Below, piece by piece: positions 10,229-21,399 of a stretch of 55,960 bases of DNA (the stretch's first letter is position 1; every line of letters begins with the position of its first letter). A program made the translations under genes and the position numbers. The notes under the pieces are model-generated. The model saw only the letters and a program-made list of their open reading frames with translations. It was not told the origin of the DNA and did no database searches. Source of the stretch: Limnobacter sp. (GTDB lineage Bacteria > Pseudomonadota > Gammaproteobacteria > Burkholderiales > Burkholderiaceae_E); NCBI GenBank assembly GCA_012513825.1, contig JAAZBL010000295.1, positions 1-55,960 on the forward strand, in the 5' to 3' direction.

Positions 10229-10285
10229 GGCGCGTTCGGCCGGGGCATCCCGGGCGCTGCGCTGACATCGACAGGGAGATGCGTG

Positions 10286-10789
10286 ATGACGATCAAACCA
10301 GGCGACAAGCTGCCTGAAGCCACGCTGTACGAATTCAACGAAGTCGAGGGCGAGGGCTGCCCCGTCGGGCCCCGCGCCCTGAAGGTTTCCGAGGAGGCGC
10401 GCGGCAAGAAGATCGTCGTCTTCGGCCTGCCGGGCGCTTTCACGCCGACCTGCTCGGCCCAGCATGTGCCGAGCTACGTGCAGCAGCACGATGCGCTGAA
10501 GGCCAAGGGGGTCGACGAGGTCTGGTGCGTGTCGGTCAACGATGCCTTCGTCATGGGCGCCTGGGGGCGCGAGCAGCAGGCCGGCGGCAAGGTCCGCATG
10601 ATCGCCGACGGCAGCGGCGAGTTCACGAAGGCGCTCGGACTCGAACTCGACCTGAGCGCCAGGGGGCTCGGCATGCGCTCGCAGCGCTACGCGATGCTGG
10701 TCGAAGACGGCGTCGTGCGCACGCTCGACGTCGAGGCGCCCGGCAAGTTCGAGGTCTCCGGCGCCGAGCAGATGCTGGCGCGCTTGTGA
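10286..10789 (+). CDS. Peroxiredoxin, Prx5/AhpC-TSA type
   Basis: This cytoplasmic thiol peroxidase reduces H2O2 and organic hydroperoxides. The 167-aa thioredoxin-fold protein carries the peroxidatic cysteine motif PGAFTPTCS (Cys about residue 56), the following [15 protein letters not shown] segment and the [16 protein letters not shown] motif typical of the Prx5 (type II) subfamily. Further cysteines occur near residues 25 and 82; whether one acts as resolving cysteine is unclear. ATG 10286 is preferred to the longer track ORF because AGGGAGA precedes it. The placement between ftsZ and lpxC recurs in Burkholderiales. Confidence 0.93.
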   Translation: MTIKPGDKLPEATLYEFNEVEGEGCPVGPRALKVSEEARGKKIVVFGLPGAFTPTCSAQHVPSYVQQHDALKAKGVDEVWCVSVNDAFVMGAWGREQQAGGKVRMIADGSGEFTKALGLELDLSARGLGMRSQRYAMLVEDGVVRTLDVEAPGKFEVSGAEQMLARL

Positions 10790-10826
10790 CCGCACCGAAA
10801 CACCCACCCGACCGGAAGGTGCGGAC

Positions 10827-11756
10827 ATGATGCGCCAGCGCACGATCCGCTCGCTGGTGCGCACGACCGGCGTCGGCCTGCATTCGGGCGAGCGCGTCGA
10901 TCTGGTGCTGCGGCCCGCGCCGGCGGACACCGGAATCGTGTTCCGCCGGGTCGACCTCGACCCGCCGGTCGAGATCCGGAGCGACGCCACGCGCGTGACC
11001 GACACGCGGATGGCGTCCACGCTCACCGCCGGCGACAGCGGCGAGGCGGCGAACGTGCGCGTGGCCACCGTCGAACACCTGATGTCGGCGCTGGCCGGCC
11101 TCGGCATCGACAATCTCTACGTCGACGTCACGGCCGCCGAGATCCCGATCCTCGACGGTTCGGCCGGCTCCTTCGTCTTCCTGATCCAGTCGGCCGGGAT
11201 CGAAGAGCAGGCGGCCGCCAAGAAATTCATCCGGGTGCTCGCGCCGGTCGAGGTGCGCGACGGCGACAAGTGGGCCCGGCTCGATCCCTACTTCGGTTTC
11301 CGCCTGAAGTTCTCGATCGACTTCGGGCACCCGGCGATCGACGCGACCGCGCAGGCCGTCGAGGTCGACTTCGCCGACACCTCCTACGTGCGCGACGTCG
11401 CCCGGGCGCGCACCTTCGGCTTCATGCAGGACGTCGAGGCGCTGCGTGCCCACGGCCTGGCCAAGGGCGGCAGCTTCGGCAACGCGATCGTCATGGACGA
11501 ATACCGTGTGCTGAACGCCGACGGCCTGCGCTCGGGCGACGAGTTCGTCAAGCACAAGATCCTCGACGCGATCGGCGACCTGTACCTGGTCGGCCACCCG
11601 CTGCTGGCCGCGTACACGGCGCACAAGTCCGGGCACGCGCTGAACAACCAGTTGCTCAGGGCGCTCCTGGCACGGCGCGATGCCTGGGAAATGGTCAGCT
11701 TCGCCGAACGGCAGCAGGCGCCGAGGTTGTTCGCGCTCGACTGGAGCCACGCTTGA
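10827..11756 (+). CDS. lpxC: LpxC, UDP-3-O-acyl-GlcNAc deacetylase
   Basis: LpxC is the zinc amidase that performs the committed step of lipid A synthesis. The 309-aa protein has TTGVGLHSG at the N-terminus, the zinc ligand region [18 protein letters not shown], the ILDGSAGSF motif and the second zinc motif [14 protein letters not shown] (HxxxD). A C-terminal [11 protein letters not shown] segment supplies the catalytic histidine. GGAAGG 7 bases upstream supports ATG 10827; ATG 10830 is equally readable. It lies 37 bases after the peroxiredoxin and may share its transcript. Confidence 0.97.
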   Translation: MMRQRTIRSLVRTTGVGLHSGERVDLVLRPAPADTGIVFRRVDLDPPVEIRSDATRVTDTRMASTLTAGDSGEAANVRVATVEHLMSALAGLGIDNLYVDVTAAEIPILDGSAGSFVFLIQSAGIEEQAAAKKFIRVLAPVEVRDGDKWARLDPYFGFRLKFSIDFGHPAIDATAQAVEVDFADTSYVRDVARARTFGFMQDVEALRAHGLAKGGSFGNAIVMDEYRVLNADGLRSGDEFVKHKILDAIGDLYLVGHPLLAAYTAHKSGHALNNQLLRALLARRDAWEMVSFAERQQAPRLFALDWSHA

Positions 11757-11805
11757 AAGCGCATCGGTTCGTGCACTCCGAGAGACCGGAGGCGGGCATC
11801 AGCCG

Positions 11806-11994
11806 ATGATGGCGGTGCTGCGTCTGGTGGCGCTGCTCGGCCTCGGCACGGTCGCCGGCTGCGCGCTGGCCTGGCTCTACACGCGCGAACCCCATTGGCT
11901 GCTGCGGGCGCGTCGTGCACTGCAGGTCACGATCGTCGTCGCCTTCGTGTTCTTCGCGGTCGTGATCGTCGAGCGGCTGCAGGCCGGAGGCTGA
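11806..11994 (+). CDS. Small two-segment membrane protein
   Basis: A 62-aa protein starting MMAVLRLVALLGLG has two hydrophobic stretches (about residues 4-24 and 40-57) separated by the short polar segment YTREPHWLLRARR. This suggests a helical hairpin in the inner membrane. A GGAGG is present about 13 bases upstream. I recognise no functional family. A small membrane protein at this position after lpxC recurs in related genomes as far as I recall, which supports it being real. It ends 33 bases before the convergent dciA gene. Confidence 0.6.
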   Translation: MMAVLRLVALLGLGTVAGCALAWLYTREPHWLLRARRALQVTIVVAFVFFAVVIVERLQAGG

Positions 11995-12026
11995 AGCAGC
12001 CGCAGGCCGGAGGCAGCGGCAGCCTC

Positions 12027-12482
12027 CTAGCGGCGAGCCTTCGCCTGCCGCGACAGCAGCCCGTCGAGCGCCTGCCGCAGCGGCGACGGTTCGAGTTCTC
12101 CGCGCAGGCGGGCAAGCGCCGACAGCGCTTCGGCAGGCACCGGCGGTTTCGGGATGCGCAACGGCGGCGCGGCGGCGAGTTCGCGGCGCGGCTTGAACCT
12201 GAGCCTGCGCACGCGCGAATCCTGCTGGGCAAGCGCTGCAAGCAGCCTCGGTTCGATCTGGCGCAGGCGGCTCGCCCAGGCCGCACCGGGCACGATGACG
12301 GTCAGCGTGCCCGCCGCGTCGAGTGCGGCCACGCTCGTCGGCGCCTGCGGGCAGGCGCGCCGCAATGCGGCCTGAAGCGCGACCAGGCCGTCGACCTTGC
12401 GCGCGAGTTCGCGCAGCGAAGGGTCGCGATCGAGCCAGGACTGAAGTGCCTGCGTCGACGGGGAAACGGCGGGACGGCGCAT
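12027..12482 (-). CDS. dciA: DciA-like DUF721 protein
   Basis: This is a 151-aa basic protein of the DUF721/DciA family, ancestral helicase operators that help load or activate the replicative helicase DnaB. The N-terminal half has the family pattern of a helix followed by VAALDAAGTLTVIVPGAAWASRLRQIEPRLLAAL. The C-terminal half is a basic, proline/arginine-rich tail. The gene is divergent from secA, a standard arrangement in Burkholderiales. The assignment rests on pattern and position; DUF721 members diverge strongly. Confidence 0.75.
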   Translation of the reverse strand: MRRPAVSPSTQALQSWLDRDPSLRELARKVDGLVALQAALRRACPQAPTSVAALDAAGTLTVIVPGAAWASRLRQIEPRLLAALAQQDSRVRRLRFKPRRELAAAPPLRIPKPPVPAEALSALARLRGELEPSPLRQALDGLLSRQAKARR

Positions 12483-12539
12483 CGTGCGGGCACGATAGCA
12501 TGCGCAGTTGGCCGGTCCGGGCGCCCGCGGGCTGCGTGC

Positions 12540-12545
12540 TAGACT
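12540..12545 (+). promoter_or_regulatory. Candidate -10 box in the dciA/secA divergent region
   Basis: TAGACT sits in the 131-bp gap between dciA and secA, 69 bases before the secA ATG. A matching -35 at normal spacing is not evident. I see no SecM-like arrest ORF between this box and secA. Confidence 0.3.
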
Positions 12546-12613
12546 CCTCGGGTTAATTCCCCGGCGGTCCGCCTGTTGTGCCTGTCCGGCGCGATCCGGG
12601 CCGCCCGACGCTG

Positions 12614-15412
<2,799 letters not shown>

Positions 15413-15467
15413 AGGCGAGCCCGTCGCCGGCCGACGAAAGCCCTCCGACTGCCACGGGGTCGATGCG

Positions 15468-16697
15468 ATGCCAGTGAACCTGGAAATCCCGGCGCGCGAC
15501 GCGCTGCTGGCTGTGCCCGGCGTCGAGATCGGCACCGCCTGCGCGGCGATCCGCAAGACCGGCCGCCGCGACGTGCTGCTGATCCGCATCGCCGAAGGTG
15601 CGACGGTCGCCGGCGTCTTCACGCGGAACCGCTTCCGCGCCGCGCCGGTGCGGGTCTGCCAGGAGCATCTGCGCAACGGCGGCAGCGCCATCCGCGCGCT
15701 GCTGGTCAACGTCGGCTGCGCGAATGCCGGCACCGCCGCGCAGGGGCTCGCCGATGCCAGGCGAAGCTGCGAGCTGGTCGCCCGGTCGCTCGGCTGCGAG
15801 CCCGCACAGGTGCTGCCGTTCTCGACCGGCGTGATCCTCGAACACCTGCCGATGGACCGGATGGCGCAGGGAATCGCGAGCGCTGCCGGCGACCTCGGGC
15901 GCAGCGACTGGCTCGATGCAGCCGAGGCGATCATGACCACCGACACGATCCCTAAGGCCGTGTCGCTGCGCGTGCCGGCCGGCGACCGGCAGCTCACGGT
16001 CACCGGCATCGCCAAGGGCGCCGGCATGATCCGGCCGAACATGGCAACGATGCTCGGCTACATCGCCACCGATGCGTCGGTCGCCGAGCCGCTGCTGTCG
16101 CGCTGGCTGCGCGAGATCGCCGACGCGAGCTTCAACCGCGTGACCGTCGACGGCGACACTTCGACCAACGACTCGCTGATCCTGGTCGCCTCGGGCGCCT
16201 CGGGCGTGACGATCCGCGACGATGCCGACCCCGGCGCCGCAGCGCTGAAGGAAGCGCTGCTGGCCGTGGCCCGGCAGCTGGCGCAGTCGCTGGTCCGCGA
16301 CGGCGAGGGGGCCACCAAGTTCATCACGATCGAAGTCGAGCAGGCCGGCAGCCCCGACGAAGCCGCGGCGGTCGCCTATTCGATCGCGCATTCGCCGCTC
16401 GTGAAGACCGCGTTCTTCGCGTCCGACCCGAACCTCGGTCGCATCCTCGCTGCGATCGGCTACAGCGGCATCGCCGATCTCGACGTCGATCGTGTCGACG
16501 TCTGGCTCGACGACGTGCACGTGGCGAGCGCAGGCGGGCGTCACCCCGACTACCGCGAGCAGGACGGCCAGCGCGTGATGAAGCAGGCCGAGATCCGGGT
16601 GCGCGTGGCGCTCGCACGCGGCGAACACGCGACGACGGTCTGGACCTGCGACCTGTCGCACGACTACGTCTCGATCAACGCCGACTACCGTTCCTGA
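15468..16697 (+). CDS. argJ: ArgJ, bifunctional ornithine acetyltransferase / N-acetylglutamate synthase
   Basis: ArgJ recycles the acetyl group from N-acetylornithine to glutamate in arginine synthesis, and some forms also use acetyl-CoA. The 409-aa precursor self-cleaves before a threonine; the cleavage site is visible in IRPNMATML near residue 190, after the conserved GIAKGAGM. Downstream are [10 protein letters not shown] and the C-terminal [12 protein letters not shown]. The start ATG 15468 follows secA by 55 bases. The stop overlaps the next ATG (TGATG). The ornithine-acetyltransferase activity is secure from family; synthase activity is inferred. Confidence 0.96.
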   Translation: MPVNLEIPARDALLAVPGVEIGTACAAIRKTGRRDVLLIRIAEGATVAGVFTRNRFRAAPVRVCQEHLRNGGSAIRALLVNVGCANAGTAAQGLADARRSCELVARSLGCEPAQVLPFSTGVILEHLPMDRMAQGIASAAGDLGRSDWLDAAEAIMTTDTIPKAVSLRVPAGDRQLTVTGIAKGAGMIRPNMATMLGYIATDASVAEPLLSRWLREIADASFNRVTVDGDTSTNDSLILVASGASGVTIRDDADPGAAALKEALLAVARQLAQSLVRDGEGATKFITIEVEQAGSPDEAAAVAYSIAHSPLVKTAFFASDPNLGRILAAIGYSGIADLDVDRVDVWLDDVHVASAGGRHPDYREQDGQRVMKQAEIRVRVALARGEHATTVWTCDLSHDYVSINADYRS

Positions 16698-17617
16698 TGC
16701 CCGCTTCCGCTTCCCTCGATCGCTTCGTCGATCGCGCCACGCTTCTGCTCGATCGTCTCGAATCGCTGCTGCCCGCCACCCGCGAGCCCGACTGGGGTAG
16801 CGCCATCGCGTTTCGCTGGCGCCGCCGGCAGACGGCGCTCGGCGTACAGGCTCAGTTGCAGCCGGTTCGCCAGGTGGCCGCGATCCGGCTCGACGACCTG
16901 CAGAACATCGACGACCAGAAAGAGGCGATCGTGCGCAACACGCGCCAGTTCGTCGAAGGCCTGCCTGCGAACAACGTGCTGCTGACCGGCTCGCGCGGGA
17001 CCGGCAAGTCGTCGCTGATCAAGGCCTGCCTGAACGAATGGGCGCCGCAGGGGCTGCGCCTGATCGAGGTCGACAAGGACGACCTGGTCGACCTGCCCGA
17101 CATCGTCGAGCTGGTCTCTTCACGCCCGGAACGCTTCATCGTCTTCTGCGACGACCTGTCCTTCGAGGAAGGCGAACCCGGCTACAAGGCGCTGAAGGTC
17201 GCGCTCGACGGATCGGTCGCGGCGCAGTCCGAGAACGTGCTGATCTACGCGACCTCGAACCGGCGGCACCTGATGCCCGAATACATGGCCGAGAACCTCG
17301 AGGCCCGGCACCAGCCCGACGGCGAGATCCATCCGGGCGAGCGCGTCGAGGAGAAGATCTCGCTGTCCGAGCGCTTCGGCCTGTGGGTCTCGTTCTATCC
17401 GTTTCGCCAGGACGAGTACCTGGCCATCGTCGCGCACTGGCTGGCCAGCTTCGGTTGCGGGCCCGACGAGATCGCCGAGGCGCGCGCCGACGCGCTGCGC
17501 TTCGCGCTCGAACGCGGTTCGCGCTCCGGCCGGGTCGCCTGGCAGTTCGCCCGGGATTGGGCCGGCCGGCACGGCCACTCGGTGCGCGCCGGTGGCGCGG
17601 CCACGCCGCTGAAGTGA
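16697..17617 (+). CDS. DUF815-family AAA ATPase
   Basis: A 306-aa predicted ATPase of the DUF815 group, whose role is not defined. It has Walker A GSRGTGKSSLI at about residue 96, a Walker B-like FIVFCDDLSFEEG and the sensor-type ATSNRRHLMPEYM, all typical of the family. It is translationally linked to argJ (TGATG) and to the Nudix-ThiE gene (GTGA overlap). This trio is common downstream of secA in betaproteobacteria. No membrane segment or signal peptide is seen. Confidence 0.88.
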   Translation: MPASASLDRFVDRATLLLDRLESLLPATREPDWGSAIAFRWRRRQTALGVQAQLQPVRQVAAIRLDDLQNIDDQKEAIVRNTRQFVEGLPANNVLLTGSRGTGKSSLIKACLNEWAPQGLRLIEVDKDDLVDLPDIVELVSSRPERFIVFCDDLSFEEGEPGYKALKVALDGSVAAQSENVLIYATSNRRHLMPEYMAENLEARHQPDGEIHPGERVEEKISLSERFGLWVSFYPFRQDEYLAIVAHWLASFGCGPDEIAEARADALRFALERGSRSGRVAWQFARDWAGRHGHSVRAGGAATPLK

Positions 17618-18567
17618 GCGGCGCGCGCGCGCCGATCGATGTCGCGGTCGGCGTGCTCGTGCGCGCCGACGGTGCGGTGCTTTTCGGCCAGCGCCTGGCC
17701 GGCAAGCCCTACGCGGGCTGGTGGGAATTTCCGGGCGGCAAGCTCGAGGCCGGCGAGACCGTCACGCAGGCGCTGGCCCGCGAGCTGCACGAGGAACTCG
17801 GCATCGCGATCGACGGTTCGTCGCGCTGGGTCGTGCGCGAGCACGTCTATCCGCACGCGCACGTGCGCCTGCACTTCCACCGGATCGAAAGCTGGCGGCA
17901 CGAAGTGCGCCCGCGCGAAGGGCAGGCGCTGCGCTGGCTGCGCCCCGACGCGATCGACGCCGCGCCGCTGCTGCCGGCGGCGATCCAGGTCGTCGGCTGG
18001 CTGCGCCTGGCGCCGTTGCATGCGATCTCTTCGGCCAGCGAACTCGGCGGCGCGCGCTTCCTCGACGCGCTCGACGCGCGACTGGCGGCCGGCTTGCGCA
18101 TGCTGCAGCTGCGCGAGCCGGGGATGCCCGAGCAACGCTTCGACGCGCTGTTTCGCGCCGTGCGCGACCGCTGCGAGCGCCACGGGGCGCGCCTGATGGT
18201 CAACAGCGTACATCCGGCCTCGTACTGGCTGGCCGCGGGCGGCGTGCACCTGCGTGCGGTCGACCTGATGCGCTGCGAATCGCGCCCGCCGCTGCGCTGG
18301 GTCGGCGCCTCGTGTCACGACGAGGCCGAACTCGCGCATGCCTGCGCGATCGGAGCCGACTACGCGCTGCTCGGTCCGGTGCTGCCGACGGCCTCGCATC
18401 CCGGCGCCGAAGGGATTGGCTGGCAGCGCTTCGAGCAGATTGCCGCGCCGGCGTCGATCCCTGTCTACGCGCTGGGCGGGCTGGGCCCGGCCGACGCGAC
18501 GCGCGCCAGGCGAGCGGGCGCGCACGGTGTCGCGTTCAAGCGGGCGATCGAGATCGATCACGAATAG
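17614..18567 (+). CDS. Nudix hydrolase (MutT-type) fused to thiamine-phosphate-synthase-like domain
   Basis: A 317-aa two-domain protein. Residues about 8-130 form a MutT-type Nudix domain with the Nudix box readable as GGKLEAGETV, then REL and EELG, predicted to hydrolyse oxidised dNTPs such as 8-oxo-dGTP. Residues about 140-315 are a ThiE/TenI-like TIM barrel with VHLRAVD, VGASCHDEAELAHA, DYALLGPVLPTASHPG and YALGGLGPADA. This fusion is known in proteobacteria; the ThiE part is TenI-like and may not make thiamine phosphate. The start is GTG 17614, overlapping the ATPase stop. Confidence 0.9.
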   Translation: MSGARAPIDVAVGVLVRADGAVLFGQRLAGKPYAGWWEFPGGKLEAGETVTQALARELHEELGIAIDGSSRWVVREHVYPHAHVRLHFHRIESWRHEVRPREGQALRWLRPDAIDAAPLLPAAIQVVGWLRLAPLHAISSASELGGARFLDALDARLAAGLRMLQLREPGMPEQRFDALFRAVRDRCERHGARLMVNSVHPASYWLAAGGVHLRAVDLMRCESRPPLRWVGASCHDEAELAHACAIGADYALLGPVLPTASHPGAEGIGWQRFEQIAAPASIPVYALGGLGPADATRARRAGAHGVAFKRAIEIDHE

Positions 18568-18619
18568 CCGGGCCGGCGGCCCGGGCCGTCTTGCGGACCC
18601 GGCCGTCGTGCAAGACCGG
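18568..18619. terminator. Hairpins in the convergent gap between Nudix-ThiE and yacG
   Basis: Directly after the ThiE stop, CCGGGCC-GGC-GGCCCGG forms a 7-pair hairpin (18568-18584). A second dyad pairs CCGTCTTGC (18586) with GCAAGACCGG (ending 18619) with one bulge. They sit in an 85-bp gap between converging genes and could stop transcription from both sides. No clear T-tract follows on either strand. Confidence 0.5.
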
Positions 18620-18652
18620 TCGCCTCGGACCGGGACGCCCTGGCCAGCCGGG

Positions 18653-18868
18653 CTACTTCTGCGTCTTGCTGCCTTCGTAGCGCCCGGCCTCGCCTTCGTC
18701 GGACGACGCGGCGTCGTCGCGTGCATCGCCCGAAATCCGGTACCGCTCCGAAGCCCAGGCGCCGAGGTCGACGCTCTTGCAGCGCTCCGAGCAGAACGGA
18801 CGCCAGCGGCTCTCCGCGGTGAATGGCACCTTGCGCCCGCAGGTCGGGCAGTCGACCTTCACGACCAT
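18653..18868 (-). CDS. yacG: YacG, zinc-ribbon DNA gyrase inhibitor
   Basis: A 71-aa zinc protein that binds GyrB and inhibits gyrase in characterised relatives. Four cysteines are visible in CPTCGRK and [14 protein letters not shown], the family signature, followed by an acidic/serine-rich tail. The start [11 protein letters not shown] lies 8 bases after the zapD stop, so it is the last gene of the minus-strand pilB-to-yacG series. The longer track ORF (348 aa) is a frame through zapD. Confidence 0.92.
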   Translation of the reverse strand: MVVKVDCPTCGRKVPFTAESRWRPFCSERCKSVDLGAWASERYRISGDARDDAASSDEGEAGRYEGSKTQK

Positions 18869-18876
18869 CCGGCTTC

Positions 18877-19632
18877 CTACAGATTGCAGAGCGCGAGCTC
18901 GAAGTCGACGTCGCCTTCGAAGGGCTTCGGGCGCAGGTCGCCGCCCTGGCAGGTGAACCGGATCCACAGCAGGTGCTTGTTCGCGCTGATCTCGGGAATC
19001 GCGCCGGCGGTTTCGTCGAGACGGACCTGGACCATCTGCCAGGTGCGGCCGCCGAGCGTCTGCTGGAAGCTTCCCTGCTGCGCGACGTGCCGCGAACGCT
19101 GGGCGCCTTCGCGCAGCAGCCTCAGCACGATCGCGAGGCTGTCGTGCAGCGCCTGGAAGGGCGCTGCCCAGCCGAAGATGTCGCGCTGGCGCTCCTCGAC
19201 GGGCCGATGCTGCCAGGCGTGGTACGAAGGCAGGTCGAACTCGCAGGCGCCGCCTGCGATGATCGTGCGGCTGCGAATGCTCATCAGCCATTCGTTGTCG
19301 CGCAGGTGCTGTCCCGAGCGACCCGGGATCGCGCCGAGGCCGGCCGCGGCAGTGTCGATCTGCGACAGCACGCCTTCGAGCATCTCGGTCGACACGTCGG
19401 GGCTGCCGCGATAGGCAGCCAGCGACTGGCGCTGGCGCTCGAGTTCCTGCAGCAAATCGGACTTCAGGTCGGCGCGCGCGGCGACGTCGAGGATCTCGAA
19501 CAGCGTGACCAGTGCGACGTGGTGGTCCAGCGGGTGCTCGCGCCGGGCGAAGGTCTGCAGGCGATCGAACAGGTCTTCGAGGCGCAACAGCGTGCGGACG
19601 CGTTCGTTCAGCGGGTACTCGTACAGGATCAA
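18877..19632 (-). CDS. zapD: ZapD, Z-ring bundling protein
   Basis: ZapD is a cytoplasmic dimer that binds the C-terminal peptide of FtsZ and cross-links filaments. The 251-aa protein begins with the family signature [18 protein letters not shown] and contains [18 protein letters not shown] and the C-terminal beta domain ending [19 protein letters not shown]. It normally partners the FtsZ tail DIPAFLRKQAD, which is intact here at 9.9 kb. It lies downstream of coaE with a 91-base gap. Confidence 0.95.
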   Translation of the reverse strand: MILYEYPLNERVRTLLRLEDLFDRLQTFARREHPLDHHVALVTLFEILDVAARADLKSDLLQELERQRQSLAAYRGSPDVSTEMLEGVLSQIDTAAAGLGAIPGRSGQHLRDNEWLMSIRSRTIIAGGACEFDLPSYHAWQHRPVEERQRDIFGWAAPFQALHDSLAIVLRLLREGAQRSRHVAQQGSFQQTLGGRTWQMVQVRLDETAGAIPEISANKHLLWIRFTCQGGDLRPKPFEGDVDFELALCNL

Positions 19633-19723
19633 AGGCTCGCCCCGGCGCGGTCGGTGTCGCGGTTCGGCGAATTCTGGACCAAAGGGCGGACCTTGACAAA
19701 CCGCGGTCGAAGCTCGCGCGGCT

Positions 19724-20422
19724 TCACTCTTTCTCCGAAGCGGGCGCGGAAGCGACCGTTTTCGCCGGGTCTCCAGGCGCCGCGGCGGCGGATGCGGCGG
19801 TCACCGCGGCCGCCGCGCTCGCCAGCGCCATGTACTGGCGGTGCAGCGCTTCGACGCGCTCGGCGAGCTCGGCGGGATCGCCGCTGTTGTCGACGACGTC
19901 GTCGGCCGCCGCGAGCCGTGCCTCGCGCGGAGCCTGCGCGGCGATGATCGCCTCGACCTGGCTGCGATCGAAGCGGTTGCGTTTCATGACCCGCTCGATC
20001 TGGACCTCGACGGGCACGTCGACGACCAGCAGCCGGTCGATGCGATCGCGCCAGCGCGACGATTCGATCAGCAGCGGCACGACGACGATCGTGTAGGGGC
20101 CGCTCGCTTCGGCGATCATCAGCTCGCAGCAGTGGCCGATCATCGGATGCAGGATCGCCTCGAGCCGCTGGCGTGCCGGCGGATCGGCGAAGACCAGCTT
20201 GCGCATCGCGGCGCGGTCGAGCGCCCCGTCGGGTTCGATGACCGAATCGCCGAAGGCGCGGCGGATCTCGGGGATCGCCGCGCCGCCGGCAGCCGTCAGT
20301 GCGTGTGCAACCGCGTCGGTATCGACGATGCTGGCGCCGTGCGCGGCGAACAGGTCGGCGACGGTGCTCTTGCCGCTGCCGATGCCGCCGGTCAGGCCCA
20401 CGAGGAAGCGTCGGGATTGCAT
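19724..20422 (-). CDS. coaE: CoaE, dephospho-CoA kinase
   Basis: CoaE phosphorylates dephospho-CoA in the last step of coenzyme A synthesis. The 232-aa protein has the P-loop GGIGSGKST near residue 11, the DTDAVAHALT motif, LEAILHPMI and the lid segment VMKRNRFDRSQVEAII. The C-terminus has an unusual Ala/Pro-rich tail of about 35 residues (AAAAVTAASAAAAPGDP) beyond the usual 200-aa size; it is low-complexity and probably disordered. The coaE-zapD-yacG order is standard. Confidence 0.95.
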   Translation of the reverse strand: MQSRRFLVGLTGGIGSGKSTVADLFAAHGASIVDTDAVAHALTAAGGAAIPEIRRAFGDSVIEPDGALDRAAMRKLVFADPPARQRLEAILHPMIGHCCELMIAEASGPYTIVVVPLLIESSRWRDRIDRLLVVDVPVEVQIERVMKRNRFDRSQVEAIIAAQAPREARLAAADDVVDNSGDPAELAERVEALHRQYMALASAAAAVTAASAAAAPGDPAKTVASAPASEKE

Positions 20423-20505
20423 GAGGCGAGTCTAGCAGCCTGATCAACGATGGCAGAAGCCTGACGCCGTTGCCATGGTTCTCCGGGCCCGGCTCGCGCG
20501 AAGCC

Positions 20506-21357
20506 TCAGGCCAGCCCGATGAAGGCCGTCAGCGGTCCGCCGAAGTACAGTGCGAGCAGGCCGGCGCCGGCCAGGTAGGGGCCGAACGGGATCGGCACCT
20601 CGCGGCGGTGCCGCGCGAAGGAGATCAGCGCGATCCCGACTACCGAGCCGACGATCGAGGCCAGCAGGACAATCGCCGGCAGGGCGGTCCAGCCGAACCA
20701 GGCGCCGAGCGCGGCGAGCAGCTTGAAGTCGCCGTAGCCCATGCCCTCCTTGCCGGTGACGAGCCGGAACAGCCAGTAGATCGACCACAGGCTCAGGTAG
20801 CCGGCCATCGCGCCGATCACGGCCTCGGACAGCGGCGCGAAGACGCCCCAGAGGTTGAACAGCAGCCCCAGCCACAGCAGCGGCAGCGTGATGCTGTCGG
20901 GCAGCAGCTGCGTATCGAAGTCGATGAAGGTCAGGGCCAGCAACGCGAAGCTGAGCAGAACCGCACCGAGCCCGGCCCAGCTCGCGCCGAACTGCCAGAT
21001 CGCCAGCGCCGCGAGCAGGCCGGCGGCCAGTTCGACGAGCGGATAGCGAATCGGGATCGCCGTGCCGCAGGCCTTGCAGCGCCCGCGCAGCAGCAGCCAG
21101 CTCAGCAACGGGATGTTCTCGAGCGCACCGAGCTGGTGACCGCAGCTCGGACAGCGCGAACGCGGCACGAACAGGTTGTATCTCGGTGCGGCGACGGCTT
21201 CGTCGCCGCGCAACTCGGCGGCCTGCGCCTCCCATTCGGCCTCCATCATCTTAGGCAGGCGATGGATGACCACGTTCAGGAAGCTGCCGACCAGCAGCCC
21301 GAAAACCAGCGCGGTCGCCACGGCCAGCGCCGGGAACTGCTGCAATGCCTCGATCAT
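20506..21357 (-). CDS. pilD: PilD, prepilin peptidase / N-methyltransferase
   Basis: PilD is an inner-membrane aspartyl protease that cleaves type IV prepilins and pseudopilins and methylates the new N-terminus. The 283-aa protein has the N-terminal GSFLNVVIHRLP motif, a zinc-binding CPSCGHQL...CKACGTAI loop, catalytic aspartates in DFDTQLLPD and GYGDFKLLAALG, and about eight membrane segments. It lies 43 bases after pilC. It probably also serves type II secretion, a general property of the enzyme. Confidence 0.96.
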   Translation of the reverse strand: MIEALQQFPALAVATALVFGLLVGSFLNVVIHRLPKMMEAEWEAQAAELRGDEAVAAPRYNLFVPRSRCPSCGHQLGALENIPLLSWLLLRGRCKACGTAIPIRYPLVELAAGLLAALAIWQFGASWAGLGAVLLSFALLALTFIDFDTQLLPDSITLPLLWLGLLFNLWGVFAPLSEAVIGAMAGYLSLWSIYWLFRLVTGKEGMGYGDFKLLAALGAWFGWTALPAIVLLASIVGSVVGIALISFARHRREVPIPFGPYLAGAGLLALYFGGPLTAFIGLA

Positions 21358-21399
21358 GCGGTTCTCGGCGACTGCTGCAATGCCTCGGTCATGCGGTTC

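Larger units (their letters stand above)
9916..10285 (+). other. Intergenic region after ftsZ (370 bp)
   Basis: No convincing gene lies between ftsZ and the peroxiredoxin; ORFs 10030-10317 and 10059-10265 are GC-rich open frames. The region holds two strong hairpins (9984-10028 and 10047-10080) and a TACAAT box at 10223-10228, so it probably ends the dcw transcript and starts a new one. Confidence 0.6.

Noticed and set aside
8485-10443. 652-aa minus-strand ORF opposite ftsZ
   Set aside because: Antisense shadow of ftsZ that runs through the hairpin region.
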